Assembly (NCBI RefSeq): GCF_014646255.1
Contig: NZ_BMNC01000003.1
Coordinates: 744,001 to 808,000, forward strand
DNA length: 64,000 nt
Direction of reading: 5' to 3'
Source: Lentzea pudingi
Lineage (GTDB): Bacteria > Actinomycetota > Actinomycetes > Mycobacteriales > Pseudonocardiaceae
This document shows, one piece after another, positions 1 through 6,232 of this stretch (position 1 is the first letter of the stretch; each line of letters opens with the position of its first letter). Below the pieces are notes generated by a model that was not told the origin of the DNA, made no database searches, and was given only the letters and a program-made list of their open reading frames with translations. The position numbers and the translations under genes were made by a program.

Positions 1-214
1 CGACGTGGTCGAGCAGGGTGGGCACGTCGTTGGTCTCCGCGGTGAGCACGTTGTCCGCGGCCAGCAACGGATGCGGGTGCGCGGGGGCAGCGCGCAGGTA
101 GTGGTGCAGATCGCGGGTCATGAAGGTGAAGCGGTGCCCTGACTCGTTGATCGCCCTGGGCAACAGCGAGCTCATCGCGCCGACCCAGCTCTCGATCATC
201 AACAGGTGAGCCAC
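1..214 (-). CDS. N-terminal part of an ATP-grasp-like protein (partial)
   Basis: The first about 71 codons of a gene that runs off the left edge. It starts at a GTG preceded by a GGAGGA ribosome-binding site about six bases upstream. The N-terminus reads VAHLLMIESWVGAMSSLLP and then a beta-strand/helix pattern (RFTFMTRDLHHYL), which looks like the pre-ATP-grasp fold of carboxylate-amine ligases. The identification rests on general pattern only, because the ATP-binding core lies outside the window. The promoter gap shared with the histidine-rich peptide gene at 435 contains a Zur-box-like palindrome, so this gene may belong to the zinc regulon. Confidence 0.5.
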   Translation of the reverse strand, partial: MAHLLMIESWVGAMSSLLPRAINESGHRFTFMTRDLHHYLRAAPAHPHPLLAADNVLTAETNDVPTLLDHV

Positions 215-260
215 AAGTCCTCCTCCCCGCCGCGACCCCCGCGGCGGAATTGAGGAACAT

Positions 261-273
261 GGTAATCATTATC
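261..273. promoter_or_regulatory. Zur-box-like palindrome
   Basis: GGTAATCATTATC is a near-palindrome (GGTAAT-C-ATTATC). It lies between the divergent gene ending at 214 and the histidine-rich peptide gene at 435. It resembles the five other AT-rich sites upstream of zinc genes in this window and the actinobacterial Zur box. Binding by the Fur-family protein at 2040 is inferred. Confidence 0.6.
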
Positions 274-434
274 GATCCGTGGTCTCTACCGCCTCCCGGG
301 GACTGGGCTGCGCCGGATGAGTGAGCGTTCGACGCGCGCCATTCATGCGCGTTGACTAATATTTGTTGCGTTCAGTCACGACGCTAGGACGTCCGGGTGA
401 AATGAAGTCCGGCGCGACGACAGGCAGGTCGATC

Positions 435-584
435 ATGACCACGGCACACCTCGAACACGCGGACCACGGCCACGCTCACGGCGACGGTTGCGGCCATGTG
501 GCCGTCCCGCACGGTGATCACGTCGACTACGCGCACGACGGTCACCGCCATGCCGTCCACGACGGGCACTACGACGAACACTGA
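435..584 (+). CDS. 49-residue histidine-rich peptide
   Basis: Encodes 49 residues, 14 of them His, in HGHAHGDGCGH-like runs and ending HYDEH, with one Cys. There is no signal peptide or membrane segment. Such composition is typical of cytosolic zinc-buffering tails or peptides. Similar short His-rich ORFs near znu genes in actinomycetes are often misannotated as zinc permease. The ATG at 435 is chosen because the longer upstream reading (from 363) is low-complexity and lacks the His pattern; a weak AGGCAGG precedes it. A strong hairpin follows directly, and a Zur-like box lies upstream. A role as a zinc store or chaperone is inferred. Confidence 0.65.
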   Translation: MTTAHLEHADHGHAHGDGCGHVAVPHGDHVDYAHDGHRHAVHDGHYDEH

Positions 585-593
585 TCTACGTCG

Positions 594-622
594 TGGTCGC
601 GTCCCGTGCGGGGACGCGACCA
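594..622. terminator. Bidirectional hairpin terminator
   Basis: A perfect 12-bp stem (TGGTCGCGTCCC with its complement) and a 5-base loop lie 10 bases after the stop of the His-rich peptide and 17 bases beyond the stop of the convergent 29-residue gene. There is no strong U-tract on either side, as is common in actinomycetes. Confidence 0.75.
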
Positions 623-638
623 GCCTGTTCTTCGGCGA

Positions 639-728
639 TCAGAAGCTGGCGACCAGGTAGTACAACGCGCTCAGTGCGACCGCCGCGGCGATGACGGCCG
701 CGGTGACTTTCATCCACCGTTGGTTCAT
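639..728 (-). CDS. 29-residue single-pass membrane peptide
   Basis: A tiny gene reading MNQRWMKVTAAVIAAAVALS followed by ALYYLVASF. It is essentially one hydrophobic helix behind a short cationic N-terminus. A GGAAG ribosome-binding site sits about seven bases before the ATG. The gene is divergent from the CobW-like gene at 849 and shares its promoter gap, where a Zur-box-like site lies at 822-834. I do not recognise a family. Its position suggests a zinc-responsive membrane peptide, perhaps a small partner of a transporter. The alternative is a chance ORF, though the RBS, terminator and gene spacing argue for a real gene. Confidence 0.5.
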   Translation of the reverse strand: MNQRWMKVTAAVIAAAVALSALYYLVASF

Positions 729-821
729 GTCCGCTTCCAGGCTCGGCGATGCGGGCTGCTGCTCGGTCGAGTCCAGTGTCCTCGAACTCGGCCAAGCGAG
801 TACCGGTCCAGCGTTTGAAAC

Positions 822-834
822 GACAATCATTTCC
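822..834. promoter_or_regulatory. Zur-box-like site between divergent genes
   Basis: GACAATCATTTCC within the wider TTGAAACGACAATCATTTCC. The same core recurs at 8447-8466, 14103-14117 and 14137-14151. It ends 15 bases before the ATG of the CobW-like gene, which has no ribosome-binding site. The operator therefore probably overlaps the promoter of a short-leader or leaderless transcript. Confidence 0.7.
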
Positions 835-848
835 GTTAAGCTGACCTC

Positions 849-1943
849 ATGGGAGTCGAGGTCGTCCTGGTCGCCGGTCTGACGCGGCACGACGTAGCCG
901 AGGAGGTCTGGCGCGCGCTGCCGGGAACGGTGCTGGTCCGCCACGACCTGCGTGATCTCGCCGGGGGAGTGGTGCGCCGCTGGGTCGACGGCGAGCTGAC
1001 CGTGCTGGAACTGGCGCACGGGTGCGTTTCCTGCACGCTGCGCTTGGACCTGCTGCCGTTGCTGGAGCGCCTGGGTGGCCAGGTGGTGGTCGACCTGGAC
1101 CCGGCGTTGGAGCCTGAGGCCGTCTGCTTCGCCCTGAAGGAGATCGACGTCAGGGTCGCGGCGGTGGTCGCCGTGGTCGACCGGGAGAACTGGCTGGCCG
1201 ATGCCGTCGGCGGGGAGACGATGGCGGAGCGTGGCCTGGCCGCTGCCGCCGAGGACGACCGCACGGTGGCCCAGGTCGTGGTGGGGCAGGCCGAGTTCGC
1301 TGATGCTCTCGTCTTGACCGGTGCCGGAGGCGACGCGGTGTTGGACTCCGTGCTCGACCGGCTCAACCCGCGCGCACCTCGGCGGGACCGGGCAGGGCTG
1401 GACGTGACCGCTCTGCTGGCCGCCATCCCGGACGACGCCCGCAGGGGACGCTTCGACGACGGCTTCGGCACCCTGCTGCAGGGACAGCCTCCGTTGGAAG
1501 CGGTGCAAGGCGTGTCAGTCGTCCACTTCACCGAACGCAGGCCGTTCCACCCCGCGCGGCTGCATCACGCGATCGACGTTCTGCTCGATGGCGTGGTGCG
1601 CACCCGAGGCCGGGTGTGGCTGGCCAGCCAGCCGGACACCGCGCTGTGGCTCGAGTCCGCCGGTGCTGGTCTGAGCGTGGGCAACCTGGGGTCGTGGCTC
1701 GCGGCGGTGCAGGACTGGTCGGACGTCCCGGAGGACCGGCGTGCGATGGCTTCGGCGACCTGGCACCCGCAGTACGGCGACAGGTCCCAGGAGTTGGTGG
1801 TGATCACGGCGACCGCGTCACCGGAGGAGATCACCTCGGCTCTGCGCGATGCGCTGGTGACCGACGAGGAACTGGAGCTCGCCGACCAGTTGGAGTTCGT
1901 CGATCCGTTCGCCGAGTGGCACGACGAGATGGAGGAGTCGTGA
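849..1943 (+). CDS. CobW/COG0523-like protein with degenerate P-loop
   Basis: A 364-residue protein of the CobW/COG0523 group linked to zinc handling. It keeps the family's zinc motif position as ELAHGCVSCTLR (classically GCxCC), the DVRVAAVVAVVDRENW strand, and a C-terminal CobW_C domain (FHPARLHHAIDVLLDG to about residue 350). The N-terminus, where a GxxGxGKT Walker A motif should be, reads VVLVAGLTRHDVAEEVW and has no Lys-Thr/Ser pair. GTP hydrolysis is therefore doubtful. Actinomycetes commonly carry such P-loop-poor paralogues beside zinc-independent ribosomal proteins. The Zur-like box just upstream suggests expression in zinc starvation, with a metallochaperone role. Confidence 0.8.
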   Translation: MGVEVVLVAGLTRHDVAEEVWRALPGTVLVRHDLRDLAGGVVRRWVDGELTVLELAHGCVSCTLRLDLLPLLERLGGQVVVDLDPALEPEAVCFALKEIDVRVAAVVAVVDRENWLADAVGGETMAERGLAAAAEDDRTVAQVVVGQAEFADALVLTGAGGDAVLDSVLDRLNPRAPRRDRAGLDVTALLAAIPDDARRGRFDDGFGTLLQGQPPLEAVQGVSVVHFTERRPFHPARLHHAIDVLLDGVVRTRGRVWLASQPDTALWLESAGAGLSVGNLGSWLAAVQDWSDVPEDRRAMASATWHPQYGDRSQELVVITATASPEEITSALRDALVTDEELELADQLEFVDPFAEWHDEMEES

Positions 1944-2039
1944 GGAGGAGCTCCGCCATGCGATGAAGCGAACGCATCGGACTTCGTCATAGCTGGCCCG
2001 CCGCGCCGGTCGGGTCGCCCGTGCTGACAGGAGTGCGGA

Positions 2040-2462
2040 ATGTGCGCCCGGCCCAGGCCGCCAACCGACCACGAGCACCGCATCGTGAGCGTGTTCGAAT
2101 CCCAGCGGCAATTCCTGACGGTCGCACAAGTCCGTGACCGGTTGATGTCCACGGGCCCACCGATCCGGTTGGCCACCGTGTACCAGTGCGTCAAGCGGCT
2201 GCTCGAGGCCGGAACTCTCGAGCGCGCGACCATCCGGTCGAGCACCGCTGTCTACGGACTCCGGCCCGCGTGCGGAAGTGGCCACCGCCTCATGTGTTCC
2301 GCGTGCGCCCTCGTCGTGGACGCGGACGACGACGAAGTGACCACATGGGTCGCGCAGACCGCCGCCCTGCACGGCTTCATGATCACCGACAGCTCGGTGC
2401 TGTTGTCCGGAACCTGCGCGGCCTGCGCGCCGCCTTTGCCCGCAACGGTCGAATGTCGTTGA
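2040..2462 (+). CDS. zur: Fur-family zinc uptake regulator (Zur-like)
   Basis: A 140-residue Fur-family repressor. Residues about 10-75 form the winged helix, with the recognition segment RLATVYQCVKRLLEAG. The C-terminal metal and dimerisation domain has GSGHRLMCSACALVV (a His plus the first Cys-x2-Cys) and SGTCAACAPP (the second Cys-x2-Cys), the structural zinc site of Fur and Zur proteins. The usual HHHxxC cluster is reduced. The start ATG follows an AGGAG. Its position among znu genes and zinc-box-like sites favours Zur over Fur or PerR. It is the best candidate ligand for the palindromes described here, but metal specificity cannot be read from the sequence. Confidence 0.82.
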   Translation: MCARPRPPTDHEHRIVSVFESQRQFLTVAQVRDRLMSTGPPIRLATVYQCVKRLLEAGTLERATIRSSTAVYGLRPACGSGHRLMCSACALVVDADDDEVTTWVAQTAALHGFMITDSSVLLSGTCAACAPPLPATVECR

Positions 2463-2509
2463 ACTGTCGGACAAATGCTGTGGCGGTGACGCCGGGAAGT
2501 GGGTGCGCG

Positions 2510-3154
2510 ATGTCGGAGGGCGGGGCCGCAGAGGCCGGAGTTTTCTGGGAAGGCATCTACCGCGAGCACCGAGATCGCGCGGAGTCGTGGGGCGCGCGGC
2601 CGAACGAACGGCTCGCGGAGGTGGCCGAGCCGCTGAACGCTGGGGACGCTCTGGACCTCGCGTGCGGCACGGGTGGGGATGCGCTCTGGCTCGCCGGGCG
2701 TGGATGGAGAGTCACGGCGGTGGACATCTCCGCCACGGTCGTGGAACGGGTCGGAGACGCGGCTTCGGCCGCAGGAGTGGCCGAGCGGCTGCGAGTGGAG
2801 AAGCACGATCTGTCCGGAACATTTCCCGCCGGGGAGTTCGACCTGGTGTCGGCCATGTACTTCCACTCGCCGTTCGAGTTCGACCGGTCCGGCGTGCTGC
2901 GACGGGCGGCTGCCTCCCTGCGTCCAGGCGGCTTGTTGCTCGTCGTCGACCACGGTTCGATCGCCCCGTGGTCGTGGAACCAGGACCCGTCGACCCGGTT
3001 TCCCAGTCCTCGTGAGGTTTTCGCGGACCTGGAGCTGACGACCGAGTGGAGCTGTCCGCGGGCCGAGGCCGTGAGTCGCGAGGCAACCGGACCTGGTGGC
3101 CAGATCGCGACCGTGACCGACCACGTCCTGATCGTCAGGCGCTCGGTCGGATGA
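2510..3154 (+). CDS. Class I SAM-dependent methyltransferase
   Basis: A 214-residue protein with the Rossmann methyltransferase core. Motif I is ALDLACGTGGDALWLAGRGW, followed by VTAVDIS (motif II acid), KHDLSG, FDLVSAMYFHSP (motif IV) and LRPGGLLLVVDHG. This layout resembles the TehB/ubiquinone-type small methyltransferases. The stop overlaps the start of the next gene (ATGA), so the two are translationally coupled. The substrate is unknown. It is transcribed after the Fur-family gene, so it may be a zinc-regulon passenger or a thiol/metalloid methylase; neither is proven. Confidence 0.8.
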   Translation: MSEGGAAEAGVFWEGIYREHRDRAESWGARPNERLAEVAEPLNAGDALDLACGTGGDALWLAGRGWRVTAVDISATVVERVGDAASAAGVAERLRVEKHDLSGTFPAGEFDLVSAMYFHSPFEFDRSGVLRRAAASLRPGGLLLVVDHGSIAPWSWNQDPSTRFPSPREVFADLELTTEWSCPRAEAVSREATGPGGQIATVTDHVLIVRRSVG

Positions 3155-3543
3155 ACCGCCCAGTGCCTTTCGCCGCGCCGGTGGCCGGCTTCACCGCCAT
3201 CACCTGCGGCACCTGCCTGACCGAAGAGCACGACCTCGAGCTTCTGCGAGAGACGATCCGCCGCAGCGTGCACGGAATGCTCGTTCGCGTTCACTGTCCT
3301 CTTGGGAGGATTTACTGCAAAGCAAGGGAGGGTTCGGCGCACTCAGGCTGGATCCTGATCGTGCAACCGTGCACCGCCGGCCGTAGCCCGGTGGGGTCCG
3401 CAGTCATCGTCGGTCCCATTCGCACCGCCGACGATCTCGTCGCCGTGACAGGCTGGCTGGAGACCGACCCCCTCGACGGGAGCACACTCCCTGCGCGGTT
3501 GCGGAGGATCCAGCACCCTCGGCAACAGTCCATTCAGAACTAG
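3151..3543 (+). CDS. Small cysteine-rich (2Fe-2S) ferredoxin-like protein
   Basis: 130 residues. Cysteines fall as TCGTC near residue 20, then VHCPLGRIYC and IVQPC. The stretch EEHDLELLRETIRRSVHG looks like the helix of a thioredoxin-fold (2Fe-2S) ferredoxin. The ATG overlaps the stop of the methyltransferase gene, so the two are coupled. I read it as a probable metal-cluster or zinc-binding electron carrier; the family assignment is tentative. The TAG stop lies inside the left arm of a 167-bp inverted repeat that separates it from the convergent gene. Confidence 0.55.
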   Translation: MNRPVPFAAPVAGFTAITCGTCLTEEHDLELLRETIRRSVHGMLVRVHCPLGRIYCKAREGSAHSGWILIVQPCTAGRSPVGSAVIVGPIRTADDLVAVTGWLETDPLDGSTLPARLRRIQHPRQQSIQN

Positions 3544-3706
3544 TGCCGTGGCCGCCAGCCTTCGCCGCGTCTTCGACGCTCAGCGGGCCACATCGCGGCA
3601 CCGGCCCCACGCCCCGGTACAACCAGTACAGGGACGTGGGGCCGGCACCACGCTGCGACCGTCTGACCGCCGAACACGGGGCAAAGGCTGACGGCCACGG
3701 CACTAG
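3540..3706. repeat. 167-bp near-perfect inverted repeat between convergent genes
   Basis: The outer 15 bases, CTAGTGCCGTGGCCG at 3540-3554, are an exact complement of 3692-3706. The arms continue without gaps for a further 66 bases each, matching at about 50 of 66 positions by my count, around a 5-base loop AACCA (3621-3625). The stop codons of both convergent genes (TAG on each strand) lie inside the outer arms. It could act as a giant bidirectional terminator or be a degenerate palindromic mobile sequence. Confidence 0.85.
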
Positions 3707-4677
3707 GACCGCTCGGCCGCTCTGGTCAGCTGACGGATCCGGCGCCGGACGCGCCACAGTGCGAACAGGATCGCCGTGAGCGACAGAAGAGCGCCGAGCG
3801 CACTCCAGGGAATCGCCCAGATCGTGGTCGTGCCGGTGGCGGTCGTGACCGCACCAACGAGGTCCTGACCCGCGGATGCGACAGGTTCGGCCTCCCCGCG
3901 CACGGTGAGCGGTCCCAGCGGCCAGACCCCGCTGAGAGTGCGGGAGAAGGTGATGGCGCTGCCGGGCAGCAGCTCGGTCGCGGTGTCGCCCGTCCACCCG
4001 GTCCCGCCCGATCCGAAGAGACCCTCCACGTGAACCGAGGGGCGGACCGCGAGGCGGACGTTGCCGTCGTTGACGACGGTCCAGGTCAGGTCGACCTCGC
4101 CGGGCGCTGCGGGATTGATCGTGCCGCGGTACTCGGCAGAGGGTGGGTCGACGCGCAGGTTCGTGGTCACCGGGCCGGCGACCCGGACGTAGAGCCTGGC
4201 ACCGACCCGTCGTTCGACCTGCACCTGGGCACTGGTGGTGAGAGCGGCGACCAGGCCGCCCACGTGGTCGCCCGGTTCGGCGTCCGGGGGCACCACCAGG
4301 CTGAACGGCACAACGGTGGTGGAACGGGGCTTCAGGACGACCTTCGGTTCCGCGACGGAGATCCAGGCGCCCACTGAGGGCGACGGCTCGTCGCGCGCGA
4401 GCAGGTCGAAGCCGCCGGTGGCTGTGTTGACGGCGTCGGCGGCGTAGAGGTCCACGGCCAGTTCGCTCTCGCCCAGGTTGCGGACGGCGATGTGGTCGTC
4501 GTAGCGCATGCCGGGTTCGACGACGTAGTCGAACTGCGCCCGGCCGTTCGGTCCGCCGGCGTCGGCGGGGGAGACCGACCAGGTCAGCCTTCCGTCATTC
4601 GGAGCGGGTTGTGCCGTTGCGGGCGTTGCCGAAAGCAGCCCGAGCACGACGATCAGGGCGGCGAGTGGTCTTCTCAC
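3703..4677 (-). CDS. Secreted DUF916-like (WxL-partner) membrane-anchored protein
   Basis: 324 residues from a GTG with a GGAG box. A signal peptide (residues 1-22, ending ATAQP) precedes an Ig-like domain at about 30-145 (WSVSPADAGGPNGRAQFDYV, then SVAEPKVVLKPRSTTVVPFS), the pattern of the WxL-protein peptidoglycan-binding domain DUF916. A second beta domain runs to about residue 280. A C-terminal helix (IWAIPWSALGALLSLTAILF) and an Arg-rich tail anchor it. In Firmicutes, DUF916 proteins accompany WxL proteins in cell-surface complexes. The gene just upstream has a WxL-like C-terminus, so the pairing appears to hold here. A strong hairpin lies between them, so expression may be attenuated. 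Confidence 0.7.
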   Translation of the reverse strand: MRRPLAALIVVLGLLSATPATAQPAPNDGRLTWSVSPADAGGPNGRAQFDYVVEPGMRYDDHIAVRNLGESELAVDLYAADAVNTATGGFDLLARDEPSPSVGAWISVAEPKVVLKPRSTTVVPFSLVVPPDAEPGDHVGGLVAALTTSAQVQVERRVGARLYVRVAGPVTTNLRVDPPSAEYRGTINPAAPGEVDLTWTVVNDGNVRLAVRPSVHVEGLFGSGGTGWTGDTATELLPGSAITFSRTLSGVWPLGPLTVRGEAEPVASAGQDLVGAVTTATGTTTIWAIPWSALGALLSLTAILFALWRVRRRIRQLTRAAERS

Positions 4678-4695
4678 GCGGTGCTCCGTGTGGAC

Positions 4696-4727
4696 GGACG
4701 GGTGCGGAGCGAGCCCCGCACCCGTCC
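4696..4727 (-). terminator. Hairpin between surface-protein genes
   Basis: GGACGGGTGCGG pairs perfectly over 12 bp with 4716-4727, with an 8-base loop. It lies downstream of the repeat/WxL-like gene and upstream of the DUF916-like gene on the same strand, so it probably terminates or attenuates transcription between them. Confidence 0.65.
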
Positions 4728-4737
4728 TGGTCCGGTA

Positions 4738-6195
4738 TCAGATGGCGGTCAGGATGAGCATTGCCTGGTAGGCGCCCGGCGCGGTCTCGACCGGAGCCTC
4801 CAGGGTCAGTCCGGCACCGAGCTGGGCGGTGCCACGGCCCGCGCCCGCCGCGGCGGTGGCGAGCTGCGACCACGTGGCCAGGCCGTTGCCGGTGGTGAAG
4901 CCGGACGTCACCTGCGGGCCCGCGGTCACCGTCTGGCCGGTGGACGCGGACACGACGTTCGGCGCCCAGCCCAGGTACTTGCCGCCGAGCTGGTTGCCGT
5001 CGACCGTGGTGAACGAGCGCACGCGACCGGACGCGGTCCAGCCGGGGTTGTCGGCGCGCGTGTCGGTCACCGTGATCGGCTTGAGCGCGCCCGCGGCGCT
5101 GAACCGGTCAGCTGCCGCGTTGAGCGTCAGCGCGCCCAGGTCGACCTCGCGGTTCTCCGGGGCGACGCTGATGGCCAGCACGCCCTGCTCCGCGGCCAGC
5201 GTGGTGGTGATGGCCGGGCCGTTGACCGGGTCGTTGCCGTGGTCGTCGACGACGATGACGACCGGCTCGGACTCGGCGATCACCTTGTGGTCGTGGTCGT
5301 AGAGCACGGCCTTGACCTGACGGCCGTTGTCCGCGGTGCGGACCACGAAGCCGTACTTGCCGGTGAGCGCGCCGGACACGACGGACCACTCGGTCGCGCC
5401 CGCAGCCCTGGAGAACCAGTGGTAGTGGTTCTCGTCGGTCACGGGGTTCTGCACCGCGGTCAGCGCCGCGACGCCACCGGCGTGGTAGTGGGCCGACAAG
5501 CCGGTGATCGACAGCTGGGTCGCCGGCGTGCCCGGCTCGGAGGGAAGCTGCTCGCCGACGAAGAACTCGTACGTCACCGGCGGGATCGCCACCGGGGTTC
5601 CGCCGGGCGGGGTCGCGGTGGCGCTGACGGTCAGCGCGTACTCGCCCTGCTCGGTGAAGCCCCAGTTGACGTGCTCGTGGTCCGCGGCGCTGGTGAACGA
5701 CTTCGGCCCGCCGTCGGCGGAGGCGAGGAAGACGTTCGGTCCTTCCTCGCCGTTCTGCCACAGCGCGAACGCGCCGGGGCCCTGCAGCGAGTCGAGGGTG
5801 TAGGTCACCGACGTGCCGTCGGCCACGGCCGAGCTGTAGCCGAAGCCCGCGAACACCTGACCGGCCTGGGAGTTCTGCGGCAACAGGTAGTAGGTCTCGC
5901 CCTGTGCCTTCCAGCCCGGCAGTCCGGCGATCGAGGCGCTGACGGTGCGGGACGCCACCGACGGCTTGACGTGCACGGTCAGGTCGCCAGGCGCGACGTT
6001 GCCACTCCCGGTGTGCGCCGTGAGCACGTGGGCGGAGTTCTGGACGTCGACGTAGAACAGGTCGAGGTGGCCCTCGGAGACGACCACCTTCTCCTGCGCG
6101 GCGGCGGTCCCGGCCAAGGGGCCGGCGATCAACCCCAGAGCCGCGAGCGCCACGACGGCTGCTCGCCCTCTCGTTCTTGCTTTTGTTGCGGTCAC
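4738..6195 (-). CDS. Secreted repeat protein with WxL-like C-terminus
   Basis: 485 residues from a GTG with AAGGA upstream. Residues 1-34 are a signal peptide. At about 35-220 there is one copy of the surface-anchored repeat found throughout this locus, recognised by SEGHLDLFYVDV, YYLLPQNSQ, LQGPGAFALW and DHEHVNWGF. An Ig-like domain with ENHYHWF follows (about 230-320). The C-terminal 160 residues (VTDTRADNPGWTASGRV ... YQAMLILTAI) look like an actinobacterial WxL-type wall-association domain. There is no LAxTG or membrane helix, so retention may rely on the DUF916-like neighbour. The His-rich motifs fit metal capture at the surface. Confidence 0.72.
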   Translation of the reverse strand: MTATKARTRGRAAVVALAALGLIAGPLAGTAAAQEKVVVSEGHLDLFYVDVQNSAHVLTAHTGSGNVAPGDLTVHVKPSVASRTVSASIAGLPGWKAQGETYYLLPQNSQAGQVFAGFGYSSAVADGTSVTYTLDSLQGPGAFALWQNGEEGPNVFLASADGGPKSFTSAADHEHVNWGFTEQGEYALTVSATATPPGGTPVAIPPVTYEFFVGEQLPSEPGTPATQLSITGLSAHYHAGGVAALTAVQNPVTDENHYHWFSRAAGATEWSVVSGALTGKYGFVVRTADNGRQVKAVLYDHDHKVIAESEPVVIVVDDHGNDPVNGPAITTTLAAEQGVLAISVAPENREVDLGALTLNAAADRFSAAGALKPITVTDTRADNPGWTASGRVRSFTTVDGNQLGGKYLGWAPNVVSASTGQTVTAGPQVTSGFTTGNGLATWSQLATAAAGAGRGTAQLGAGLTLEAPVETAPGAYQAMLILTAI

Positions 6196-6232
6196 TGCGT
6201 CCTTGCCTTTCTTCGGGGACCGGGGATGGAGC

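Noticed and set aside
363..434. Longer start for the His-rich peptide
   Set aside because: The added 24 residues are not His-rich, have no ribosome-binding site in front, and lie where a promoter leader is expected.
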